From: Dehalococcoidia bacterium
GTDB lineage: Bacteria > Chloroflexota > Dehalococcoidia > SM23-28-2 > HRBIN24
DNA: 50,933 nt
Direction: 5' to 3'
Assembly (NCBI GenBank): GCA_025062275.1
Contig: JANXAP010000011.1
Coordinates: 1-50,933 of the forward strand
The notes beneath the pieces were generated by a model that had not been told where the DNA came from, did no database searches, and saw nothing but the letters and a program-made list of their open reading frames with translations. The first letter of the stretch is position 1; each line of letters opens with the position of its first letter. The position numbers were made by a program, and so were the translations under genes. Below, in pieces: positions 44,035 to 50,933 of the stretch.

Positions 44035-45048
44035 TTGCAGATGATGAGGCGCTTGCCGGAGACGGGTCTGGTGGTCGTGTTGAGCCTCATGTTGGCCGCC
44101 GGCATAGCTGGCGCTGCCATTGCGCTGGGGCTGGCTGGACTCGAAGGGGCTTCGGCCCAGCCGGTGCGCGAGTATACTCTCGACATTGTGCCCACGGACA
44201 TTGATTACGGGGGCGGTAATGTCTGGCATGCCTGGACATACAAGCTGGCCGACCAGCCGAGAGGAAGCGTGCCGGGGCCGACCCTCACTGTCACCGTGGG
44301 CGAGAAGCTCAGGGTGCGGGTGCGCAACCGCCACAATCTGGTCCACAGCTTCCACACCCACCTGACCCACTACGCCCTAGAAAGCGATGGCAGCCAGCTC
44401 AATGTCATCACTGGCCAGGGCGCGGGGGCTATGATCCCGCCGGGCGGCGAATACGTCTACGAGTTCGAGCCGACCGAGCCCGGCATCTACTACTACCACT
44501 GCCACTCGGCCGACGGCGGGCTGACCATCTCCCAGCACATACGGCAGGGGCTCTACGGGGCCATCATAGTCAGGGCCAAAGACGAGCCGCCCATGAGGGA
44601 CGAGGTCATCTTCATGTCCGAGGTGGGCCACGAGACCGAAGGCCAGGTGCCGCCCTTCATCATGAACGGCCTGGGCCTGCCGGGTGGGGAGCACCGGCTG
44701 GAGGAGGTTTTCCACCAGCAGGGCATGGCTGGCGTCGAGGCCCAGCTCGGCAAGACGGTGCCCGTGCTCAGGGCCAGGGTGGGAGAGCCCATCCGCCTGC
44801 ACGTGATAAACATCGGCGACGTTATCCACAGCTTCCACATCCACCACGCCAGCCATGTGTCGGAGGGGGTGCTGCAGGGACGGCCCTGGCCGGCTAACGT
44901 GGTCCCCCTGGTGCCCGGCGCTGCCGACACGCTGAGGGTGGTCTTCACGGAGCCGGGTCTGTGGCTGTTCCACTGCCACGTGGTCAGCCATGCCGATGCG
45001 GGGATGATAGGCCTGTTCATGGTGGAGCCAGCGCCGCCAACCCGCTAG
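44035..45048 (+). CDS. Secreted two-domain multicopper oxidase
   Basis: A 337-aa exported cupredoxin protein: signal peptide to about residue 41 (LMLAAGIAGAAIALGLAGLEGASA), then two cupredoxin domains. Domain 1 has HSFHTH (H104-H109) and YYYHCHSADGG...QHIRQGLYG (H155, C156, H157, H168). Domain 2 has HSFHIHH (H265-H270) and LFHCHVVSHADAGM (H313, C314, H315, H319, M324). A type 1 copper Cys-His pair is thus present in both domains, as in type A two-domain oxidases, related to small laccases and to copper nitrite reductases. TTG 44035 is placed 5 bases after GGAGGTGA; ATG 44041 is an alternative. It lies upstream of the molybdoenzyme operon, separated by a hairpin. Confidence 0.82.
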   Translation: MQMMRRLPETGLVVVLSLMLAAGIAGAAIALGLAGLEGASAQPVREYTLDIVPTDIDYGGGNVWHAWTYKLADQPRGSVPGPTLTVTVGEKLRVRVRNRHNLVHSFHTHLTHYALESDGSQLNVITGQGAGAMIPPGGEYVYEFEPTEPGIYYYHCHSADGGLTISQHIRQGLYGAIIVRAKDEPPMRDEVIFMSEVGHETEGQVPPFIMNGLGLPGGEHRLEEVFHQQGMAGVEAQLGKTVPVLRARVGEPIRLHVINIGDVIHSFHIHHASHVSEGVLQGRPWPANVVPLVPGAADTLRVVFTEPGLWLFHCHVVSHADAGMIGLFMVEPAPPTR

Positions 45049-45412
45049 ACAGTCGGCGCCGTCCTACGGTGCATCGGGGGGCCATCGGGCCGGGCCCCCC
45101 GATGCCGTATGGCAGCCGCGGGCAGGCTTCTACGTCCAGTAAACGCGCTGCGCTGCAGAAGCCTGTACGAGAACCGCCGCTCGCATCCGGCGCGCCCAAA
45201 CGCGATGTCCGCCTCATCGTCTCCCGCGCTCGGGCCGGACCACCCCTCGGCTCGGCCACTGGCAGACTTGCGCACCCATGCGACATGTTTGTGCGGTTTT
45301 GCCCGACACGATTTCGGGCCGAAAGGCCCGCCAGCCGGTGACCTTAGTCGGTTCGCACCGCACCGCTGCGTAGGGCTTACTGGAGCCGAAAAGGTAGCGG
45401 GAGGACGGAGCC
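45049..45412. other. 364-bp leader region of the molybdoenzyme operon
   Basis: The region holds the terminator hairpin listed separately, then about 300 bases of likely 5' leader. A GGGCC-GAAA-GGCCC hairpin (45315-45330) and a nested stem near the start codon (CCGCT 45363-45367 with AGCGG 45396-45400, enclosing GGCT/AGCC) lie in it. The second stem's right arm abuts the ribosome site GGGAGGA (45399-45405) and could modulate translation. No known riboswitch was recognised and no gene is supported. Confidence 0.5.
45065..45109 (+). terminator. Strong hairpin after the multicopper oxidase gene
   Basis: A perfect 13-bp stem, 45071-45083 with 45093-45105 (GCATCGGGGGGCC and its complement), with a 9-base loop, extended by TACG/CGTA beyond a two-base bulge. 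It lies 17 bases after the oxidase stop. No T-run follows, so it may act as a rho-dependent stop, an attenuator or an mRNA 3'-end stabiliser. Confidence 0.55.
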
Positions 45413-48400
45413 ATGGCCAGCGGAGGCGAAAGGCCCTTCAGGGTCACCAGGAGGGACTTTCTGCGCGCCCTCGCCGGCGGAGCTGCATCCCTGGCAGCAG
45501 GCGTGCAGCTGCCGCACGAGCTACTGCGCTTCTCTTTCCTGCAACCGGTCCAGCCCGGCCTGAACCCCCTCAAGGAGTACCCCAACCGCGGTTGGGAGAA
45601 GGTCTACCGCGACCTGTACACCCCCGACTACACCTATCACTACCTGTGCGCGCCCAACGACACCCACGGGTGCCTGCTCAAGGCCAACGTGAAGAACGGG
45701 GTTGTGGTCTACGCCGACCCCAGCTTCGGCTACGGCAAGGCCACCGACCCTTACGGCAACCAGGCCTCCGCTCGCTGGGACCCCCGCGTCTGCATAAGCG
45801 GCCTGGCCTATGTGCGCCGCTTCTACTCCGACCGTCGGGTGAAGGGCGCCTTCGTCCGTCTAGGCTTCAAACGCTGGGCCGAGGCGGGCTTCCCCCGCGA
45901 CCCGGCCACGGGCCGGCCGCCCGAGCAGTTCTTCTCCGGCCGGGGCAAGGAGGAGTTCGTCCAGGTCAGCTACGAGGAGGCCTACCGGCTGGTGGCCAGG
46001 GCCTTGGTGGACATCGCCCGCACCTACAGCGGCCGCGAGGGCGAGGAGCGGCTGCGCCGACAGGGCTACGACGAGGCCATGGTCGAGGCCGCCCACGGCG
46101 TCGGCACCCAGACCATCAAGGCCCGCGGTGGCATGCCGCTGCTGGGCCCCATCCGCGTCGGCGGGCTGTACCGGTTCGTGAACATGCTCGCCCTCCTGGA
46201 TGCTCATGTGCGGGGCGTCGGCCCTGAAGGGGCGGTGGGCGGCCGCCACTGGGACTCCTACTCCTGGCACACCGACCTTCCCCCGGGCCACCCCATGGTC
46301 AGCGGGCAGCAGACCCTCGACTTCGACCTCTACACGGCCGAGAACGCGCGCCTCATCACCCTCTGGGGCATGAACTGGATCGCCACCAAGATGCCCGACG
46401 GCCACTGGCTCACCGAGGCCAAGCTGCACGGGGCCAGGGTGGTGACCATCGCCCCCGAGTACCAGAGCAGCAGCTCCAAGGCCGACGAGGTCATCGTCAT
46501 CCGCCCCGGGAGCGACGCCCACTTCGCCCTGGGCCTGGCGCACGTCATCGTCCGCGACCGCCTCTACGATGAGGCGTTCGTCAAGTCCTTCACCGACCTG
46601 CCCCTCCTGGTGCGCATGGACAACCTCAGGCGCCTCCAGGCGCGCGACGTCATCCCCGGCTACCGCCCGGCCGAGCTGCGCAACGCCACCCGCGTCATCA
46701 AGGACGGCGAGAGGCCGCCCGCGCCGGCGCAGCAGGACGTCCAGCTCGTGCCCGAATCGCTGCGGGCGGAGTGGGACGACTACATGGTCTGGGACCGGCG
46801 CAGCGGCGGCCCCCGCCCCGTGAGCCGCGACCTGGTGGGCCGACACTTCCAGGAGGCCGGCATAGAGCCGGCCCTGGAGGGGGAGTTCGAGGTCTCCCTT
46901 GTGGACGGGCGGCGGGTCAAGGTGCGTCCGGCCTTCGACCTGGTGAAGCAGTACCTGATGGACTCCTGCAGCCCCGAGCAGATATCGAAGGTCAGCTGGG
47001 CGCCGGTGGAGGCCATCGAGAACCTGGCCCGGGAGATAGCGGCCAACAAGACCCGCACCCTGTTCGTGGAGGGCATGGGCCCCAACCACTTCTTCAACAA
47101 CGACTGCAAGGACCGGGCCATCATCCTGGTGGCGGCCCTCACCAACAACATCGGCCACTTCGGCGGCACCGTGGGCAGCTACGCCGGCAACTACCGCCTG
47201 GCCTTCTTCTCGGGCTTCGGCCAGTACGGCATCGAGGATCCCTTCGATATCGAGCTGGACCCGAGTCGACCCGCCCGCACCCGCAAGACCTACAAGGCGG
47301 AGTCGGCCCACTACTACAACTACGGCGACCGCCCCCTGCGGGTGGGTAACAAGGTGTTCACCGGCCGCACCCACATGCCCACGCCCACCAAGGCGGTGCT
47401 GTGGGCCAACTCCAACTCCATCCTGGGCAACGCCAAGTGGGCCTACAACGTCATCGTCAACACGCTGCCCAACATCGAGCTGATATGCGTGAACGACTGG
47501 TCGTGGTCGGCTACCTGCGAATACGCCGATGTGGTGTTCGGGGTGGATAGCTGGGCGGAGCGCAAGTTCCCGGACATCTACGGCTCGGTCACCAATCCTT
47601 TCCTGCAGGTGTGGCCCCGCACGCCGCTGCCGCGCATCTTCGACACCCGCGACGACGTGGAGGTATGGGCGGGCATCGCCGCTGCCCTGGCCGAAGAGAC
47701 GGGCGACCGCCGCTTCCGCGACTACTGGCACTTCGTCTACCAGAACCGGGTCGAGGTCTACATCCAGCGCATTTTCGATGCCAGCAACACGGCCAGGGGC
47801 TACCGCTTCGACCAACTGGAGGCCAGCTGCGCCCAGGGCATCCCTGCCTACATGCTCAACCGCACCAGCCCGCGCATCGTGGGCTGGGAGCAGACCCAGG
47901 AGAGCAAGCCCTGGTACACCAAGTCGGGGCGGCTGGAGTTCTACCGCGACGAGGAGGAGTTCATCGAGTACGGCGAGAACCTGCCGGTGGCGCGGGAGCC
48001 TGTGGACGGCACCCCTTACGAGCCCAACGTCATCATGGCCCGGCCGCACCCGGCCATCCGCCCGGCGCCGCCCGAGGCCTACGGCCTCACCGCCGATGAC
48101 CTGCGCGTGGAGGTCCGGCAGGTGAGGAACATCGTGCGGACGCCGGAGGAGATCGCTGCCAGCCTGCATCCGCGCCGCCGTGACGGCTTCACCCACGTGC
48201 TCATCACGCCCAAGTACCGCCACGCCTGCCACACCACCGGGGCGAGCACCGACCTGGACGTGGTCTTCTGGGGGCCCTTCGGCGACTTCTACCGGCATGA
48301 CCCGCGTAAGCCGTGGGTGGGCGAGGGCTACATAGACCTGAACCCCGAAGACGCCCGTGAGCTGGGCATCGAGGACGGCGACTACGTCCGCTGCATCGCC

Positions 48401-48913
48401 GACCCGGAGGATCGCCCTTTCACCGGCTTCGATGCCGGTCACCAGGATGGCAAAGTGGCTAGCTGGCTCGTTCGGGCCCGCTACTACCCGAGCATCGCCC
48501 GGGGGGTGGGCCGTGCCTGGTTCCACTTCCACATCGCCACCCACGGCAGCGTGGAAGGCCACGAGACCAGGCCCGACCGGCTGGCCAAGAACCCCCGCAC
48601 CGGCTACCAGGCCGGCTATCGCTACGGCAGCCACCAGTCCGTCACCCGCGCCTGGCTGCGCCCCACCCTGCAGACCGACAGCCTCGTTCGCAAGGACACG
48701 GCCGGCCAGATGCTGGGCAAGGGGTTCGAGCCCGACGTCTACTGCGTGGTGGGCGCGCCCAAGGAGAGCTTCGTGCGCATAGAGCGGGCCGAGCCGGGCG
48801 GCGAGGACGGCGAGCGCCGCTGGTCGCCGGCCGACAAGGGCTTCCGCCCCGGCTACGAGTCCGAGGCCGTCCTCAAGTACCTCAAGGGTGCCTTCATCAG
48901 GGTGGAGGGATGA
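45413..48913 (+). CDS. Periplasmic Nxr/Nar-like molybdopterin oxidoreductase, catalytic alpha subunit
   Basis: A 1166-aa molybdenum enzyme of the type II DMSO reductase group. It begins with a Tat signal (TRRDFLRALAGG, 12-23), so it is folded in the cytosol and exported. The Mo-ligand aspartate is D288 in SWHTDLPPGHP, matching the YxDLPPA aspartate of NarG. The cluster-binding segment differs from NarG: C79-x3-D83-x3-C87-x39-C127 replaces H-x3-C-x3-C-x34-C, so an aspartate stands where the second ligand is expected. Sequence and subunit set resemble the periplasmic nitrite oxidoreductase/nitrate reductase (NxrA) clade. ATG 45413 has a GGGAGGA ribosome site. The beta gene follows 3 bases later. 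Confidence 0.85.
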   Translation: MASGGERPFRVTRRDFLRALAGGAASLAAGVQLPHELLRFSFLQPVQPGLNPLKEYPNRGWEKVYRDLYTPDYTYHYLCAPNDTHGCLLKANVKNGVVVYADPSFGYGKATDPYGNQASARWDPRVCISGLAYVRRFYSDRRVKGAFVRLGFKRWAEAGFPRDPATGRPPEQFFSGRGKEEFVQVSYEEAYRLVARALVDIARTYSGREGEERLRRQGYDEAMVEAAHGVGTQTIKARGGMPLLGPIRVGGLYRFVNMLALLDAHVRGVGPEGAVGGRHWDSYSWHTDLPPGHPMVSGQQTLDFDLYTAENARLITLWGMNWIATKMPDGHWLTEAKLHGARVVTIAPEYQSSSSKADEVIVIRPGSDAHFALGLAHVIVRDRLYDEAFVKSFTDLPLLVRMDNLRRLQARDVIPGYRPAELRNATRVIKDGERPPAPAQQDVQLVPESLRAEWDDYMVWDRRSGGPRPVSRDLVGRHFQEAGIEPALEGEFEVSLVDGRRVKVRPAFDLVKQYLMDSCSPEQISKVSWAPVEAIENLAREIAANKTRTLFVEGMGPNHFFNNDCKDRAIILVAALTNNIGHFGGTVGSYAGNYRLAFFSGFGQYGIEDPFDIELDPSRPARTRKTYKAESAHYYNYGDRPLRVGNKVFTGRTHMPTPTKAVLWANSNSILGNAKWAYNVIVNTLPNIELICVNDWSWSATCEYADVVFGVDSWAERKFPDIYGSVTNPFLQVWPRTPLPRIFDTRDDVEVWAGIAAALAEETGDRRFRDYWHFVYQNRVEVYIQRIFDASNTARGYRFDQLEASCAQGIPAYMLNRTSPRIVGWEQTQESKPWYTKSGRLEFYRDEEEFIEYGENLPVAREPVDGTPYEPNVIMARPHPAIRPAPPEAYGLTADDLRVEVRQVRNIVRTPEEIAASLHPRRRDGFTHVLITPKYRHACHTTGASTDLDVVFWGPFGDFYRHDPRKPWVGEGYIDLNPEDARELGIEDGDYVRCIADPEDRPFTGFDAGHQDGKVASWLVRARYYPSIARGVGRAWFHFHIATHGSVEGHETRPDRLAKNPRTGYQAGYRYGSHQSVTRAWLRPTLQTDSLVRKDTAGQMLGKGFEPDVYCVVGAPKESFVRIERAEPGGEDGERRWSPADKGFRPGYESEAVLKYLKGAFIRVEG

Positions 48914-48916
48914 GCC

Positions 48917-50056
48917 ATGCCCAGGGTGTACAACTGGCAGATCGGGCGCGAAATGGAGTACCCCTTCGAGGCGGCGCGGCCCAAACGGCAGGCGGCGGCC
49001 GTCTTCGACATCAACAAATGCATCGCCTGCCAGACCTGCACCATGGCCTGCAAGACTACCTGGACGTCGGGCCGAGGGCAGGAGTATATGTTCTGGAACA
49101 ATGTGGAGACCAAGCCCTGGGGCTCGTATCCCCTGGCCTGGGACGTGCGCATTCTCGAGATGTTGGGCCCCCAGACCTGGCAGGGGGGCCGCTACACGGG
49201 CAAGACCATCTTCGAGGCGGCACCCCTGGGCGAGAAGGCCATCGGCTACCTGCCGGAAGACCTGGACTACGCTTATCCCAACCGCGGGGAGGATGAGATC
49301 TCCGATGCCAGCATCGGCCAGCGCTTCTACCTGCGCCTCCCCCACGATGCCTGGTTCTTCTACCTGCCGCGCATCTGTAACCACTGCACCTACCCGGCTT
49401 GCCTGGGGTCCTGCCCCCGCACGGCCATCTACAAGCGGCCCGAGGACGGGATAGTGCTGGTGGACCAGGAGCGCTGCCGCGGCTACCGCGAGTGCGTGAA
49501 GAACTGCCCCTACAAGAAGGTCTTTTACAACCACGTCACCCGCGTGGCCGAGAAGTGCGTCCTCTGCTACCCGGCGGTGGAGAGGGGCATACAGCCCCGC
49601 TGCATGCGCAACTGCATCGGCAAGATCCGCACCTTCGGGTTTGTCAACACGCCCGACAAGGCCGACCCCGAGAACCCGGTGGACTTCCTGGTGCACGTGC
49701 GCAAGGTGGCCCTGCCGCTGCTGCCCCAGCTGGGCCTGGAGCCCAACGTCTACTACATCCCGCCGGTGCACGTGGGCAACCTGGACTTCCTGCGCATGCT
49801 CTTCGGGCCGGGGGTGGACAACGCCATCGCCGCCTACCGGCGGGCCATGGCCGGCGAGGACCCGGAGCTGGTGGGCGTGCTGATGCTGGCCGTCTCCACC
49901 GACCGCATCGTGCACCGCTTCCGGGTGCGGGACGGCTATGCCTATGGCTACGGCGAGGACGGCAGCGAGCTGGTGCGCGTGCCCCTGAAGGAGCCGGTCA
50001 CAGTGCGCCAGTTCTATGACTCGCTGGTGGGGGCCTACCGCTACAACGTCACCTGA
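48917..50056 (+). CDS. Periplasmic Nxr/Nar-like beta subunit, four iron-sulfur clusters
   Basis: A 379-aa electron-transfer subunit. It has four Cys groups: C35-x2-C38-x2-C41-x3-C45; C154-x2-C157-x4-C162-x3-C166; C187 ... C193-x3-C197 with Tyr190 where a Cys would be; and C214-x2-C217-x11-C229-x3-C233. The Tyr substitution marks the [3Fe-4S] cluster, as Trp does in NarH. The start [14 protein letters not shown] and the [11 protein letters not shown] block closely resemble NxrB of nitrite oxidisers. It lacks a signal peptide and is presumably exported together with the Tat-tagged alpha subunit. ATG 48917 lies 3 bases after the alpha stop, in one operon. It carries electrons from the Mo site towards the gamma haem. 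Confidence 0.9.
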   Translation: MPRVYNWQIGREMEYPFEAARPKRQAAAVFDINKCIACQTCTMACKTTWTSGRGQEYMFWNNVETKPWGSYPLAWDVRILEMLGPQTWQGGRYTGKTIFEAAPLGEKAIGYLPEDLDYAYPNRGEDEISDASIGQRFYLRLPHDAWFFYLPRICNHCTYPACLGSCPRTAIYKRPEDGIVLVDQERCRGYRECVKNCPYKKVFYNHVTRVAEKCVLCYPAVERGIQPRCMRNCIGKIRTFGFVNTPDKADPENPVDFLVHVRKVALPLLPQLGLEPNVYYIPPVHVGNLDFLRMLFGPGVDNAIAAYRRAMAGEDPELVGVLMLAVSTDRIVHRFRVRDGYAYGYGEDGSELVRVPLKEPVTVRQFYDSLVGAYRYNVT

Positions 50057-50070
50057 GGGGGTGGGCAGGG

Positions 50071-50933
50071 ATGCGCTGCTCCAAGTGCAACAAGACCTGG
50101 CACGCAGGCGGGGCCAACTGCCCCTACTGCGGTGCACCGGCGGCCGAACCTGTCGACCCTCACCCCGTCTGGGGATACGTCATGAGGGGCGAGGAGGGTG
50201 GAGGCCAGCCCCCTGGCCCGCCCGTCATCAGCCGTCGCCGGTTCATCGGCGGGCTGGCCCTGGGCGGAGCGGCAGCCGGGCTGGCGGCCGCGGGCTATGC
50301 CATCGCTCGAGGCCTTCTCACCGAGGAGCCGGTGGCTGCGGCGCCGCAGGTCACCGCCCGCTACGTGAGCCGGGAGCTGCCCTTCGACGACCCCTACTCG
50401 CCCCTGTGGGCCGAAGCCCCGGCGCAGCGGGTGACCCTCCAGCCCCAGAACGTAGTCCTGCCCTTCAAGTCGACCCCGGGCCCGCAGGCCCTCACCGTCC
50501 GTGCCCTGCACAACGGCCGCGAGATCGCCTTCCGCCTGGAGTGGGACGACCCGGTACGGGACGAATTCACCATCAAGACAGACCAGTTCCGGGACGCCTG
50601 CGCCGTCTTCTTCGGCTCCCCTGCGGCGGTCTGGACCATGGGCAGCCCCGAAGACCCGGTGACGGTGCTCCACTGGAAGGCCGACTGGCAAAAGGACATA
50701 GACCACGGCTTTCAGGACCTGGAGGCGGCCTTCCCCAATGCCGCCTTCGATTTCTATCCGCCCTTGGTGGGCGTCGCCAGGCCGGCCCCGGACGACTACC
50801 CGCCAGAGGCCCGTCACCGGCTCCCCGCCCTGGCCGTGGGCAACCCCCTGGCCCAGACCCGCCGGCCCTCGCCAGTGGAGAAGCTGCAGGCTATGGGGCC
50901 GGGGACCATCTACACCATGCCCACGCAGGACGC
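50071..50933 (+). CDS. Haem b-binding gamma subunit with N-terminal zinc ribbon and Tat signal (incomplete)
   Basis: An open frame of 287 codons that runs off the window. The N-terminus has a zinc ribbon (C3-x2-C6-x10-C17-x2-C20), then a proline-rich linker and a Tat motif, SRRRFIGG (54-61), with a hydrophobic helix. Downstream lies an ethylbenzene-dehydrogenase-gamma-type domain: RALHNGREIAFRLEWDDP, FRDACAVFFG and VLHWKADWQKDI. Such subunits bind one haem b and pass electrons from the beta subunit to cytochrome c. A ribbon before a Tat signal is unusual; translation from ATG at codon 38 would omit it. The gene is 14 bases after the beta gene and the SD is GAGGGGGTGGGCAGGG. Confidence 0.8.
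   Translation, partial: MRCSKCNKTWHAGGANCPYCGAPAAEPVDPHPVWGYVMRGEEGGGQPPGPPVISRRRFIGGLALGGAAAGLAAAGYAIARGLLTEEPVAAAPQVTARYVSRELPFDDPYSPLWAEAPAQRVTLQPQNVVLPFKSTPGPQALTVRALHNGREIAFRLEWDDPVRDEFTIKTDQFRDACAVFFGSPAAVWTMGSPEDPVTVLHWKADWQKDIDHGFQDLEAAFPNAAFDFYPPLVGVARPAPDDYPPEARHRLPALAVGNPLAQTRRPSPVEKLQAMGPGTIYTMPTQD

Noticed and set aside
44035-45048. A classical copper nitrite reductase (NirK).
   Set aside because: Domain 1 lacks the HCAPxGM-type copper site, and domain 2 has the laccase-like HCHVxxHxxxGM pattern, so a two-domain multicopper oxidase fits better.
45341-45362. A GGTTCGCACC segment that looked like a tRNA T-arm.
   Set aside because: The T-loop lacks the conserved pattern and no acceptor, D- or anticodon arm could be built around it.
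45315-45400. Possible molybdenum-cofactor riboswitch upstream of the molybdoenzyme.
   Set aside because: A GNRA hairpin and a short nested stem are present, but the conserved core of the Moco RNA motif was not found. Kept only as a structured leader.
45860-50137. A 1425-codon open frame on the minus strand opposite the molybdoenzyme alpha and beta genes.
   Set aside because: It is an antisense shadow of two strongly supported genes. Long stop-free antisense frames are expected at high GC when the sense codons end in G or C. The predicted protein is Val/Gly/His-rich and matches no family.

Overview
The window is a GC-rich (about two thirds G+C by eye), densely packed bacterial chromosome segment with about 50 protein genes and no visible rRNA, tRNA, CRISPR array or transposon. 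Gene content fits a Chloroflexota bacterium, probably of the Dehalococcoidia or a related thermophilic lineage. The pointers are class III (CaiB/BaiF) CoA-transferases, a luciferase-like (F420/flavin) oxidoreductase, crotonyl-CoA carboxylase/reductase, several zinc-ribbon mini-proteins, a Flp-type pilin and CcdA/TlpA. The phylum is an inference from gene families, not from a marker alignment.

Layout. 1-4.2 kb: the start of a Flp pilin gene cut by the window edge, then a minus-strand operon of a YggX-like iron protein, a YyaL/DUF255 thioredoxin-domain protein and a tandem SagB-type nitroreductase, with a consensus promoter. 4.4-6.0 kb: rpiB-transaldolase. 6.1-10.7 kb: tetR-PAP2, a luciferase-like oxidoreductase with an acetoacetate-decarboxylase homologue, and CPBP protease with a THEP1-type NTPase. 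10.8-13.6 kb: two tandem CoA-transferases and pterin dehydratase. 13.9-18.1 kb: an HPRT fused to a nuclease-like domain, then hydrolase, DapB-like dehydrogenase and class III aminotransferase. 18.1-28.5 kb: GH2 glycosidase, MFS, enoyl-CoA hydratase, CapA lipoprotein, acyl-CoA dehydrogenase, histidine phosphatase, a third CoA-transferase, two small metal/redox proteins and a second hydrolase. 28.5-33.6 kb: ferredoxin-NADP-reductase-like protein, two MaoC-type hydratase genes, patatin, methyltransferase, MATE and a glutaredoxin-like protein. 33.6-38.0 kb: a cysteinyl-tRNA synthetase fused to a glycosyltransferase, CcdA, TlpA, GrpB. 38.3-43.6 kb: Ccr, a zinc-ribbon protein, a LarA-like protein, amidohydrolase, a second enoyl-CoA hydratase.

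The right end (44.0-50.9 kb) is the most notable part. A secreted two-domain multicopper oxidase is followed by an exported molybdoenzyme operon: a Tat-dependent 1166-aa catalytic subunit, a four-cluster iron-sulfur subunit and a haem-binding gamma subunit cut by the window edge. It resembles the periplasmic nitrite oxidoreductase/nitrate reductase (NxrABC) group rather than the classical cytoplasmic NarGHI. The gamma gene has no stop codon in the window.

The acyl-CoA genes scattered through the window (three CoA-transferases, two crotonases, acyl-CoA dehydrogenase, MaoC pair, Ccr) suggest a heterotroph that activates and degrades or interconverts carboxylic acids. The Nxr/Nar-like complex would connect that metabolism, or nitrite itself, to nitrogen-oxide redox chemistry outside the membrane.

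Other points of interest are a 35-bp motif shared by two distant intergenic regions, several promoters placed so close to start codons that the mRNAs should be almost leaderless, missing catalytic residues in several enzymes, and two unusual domain fusions.
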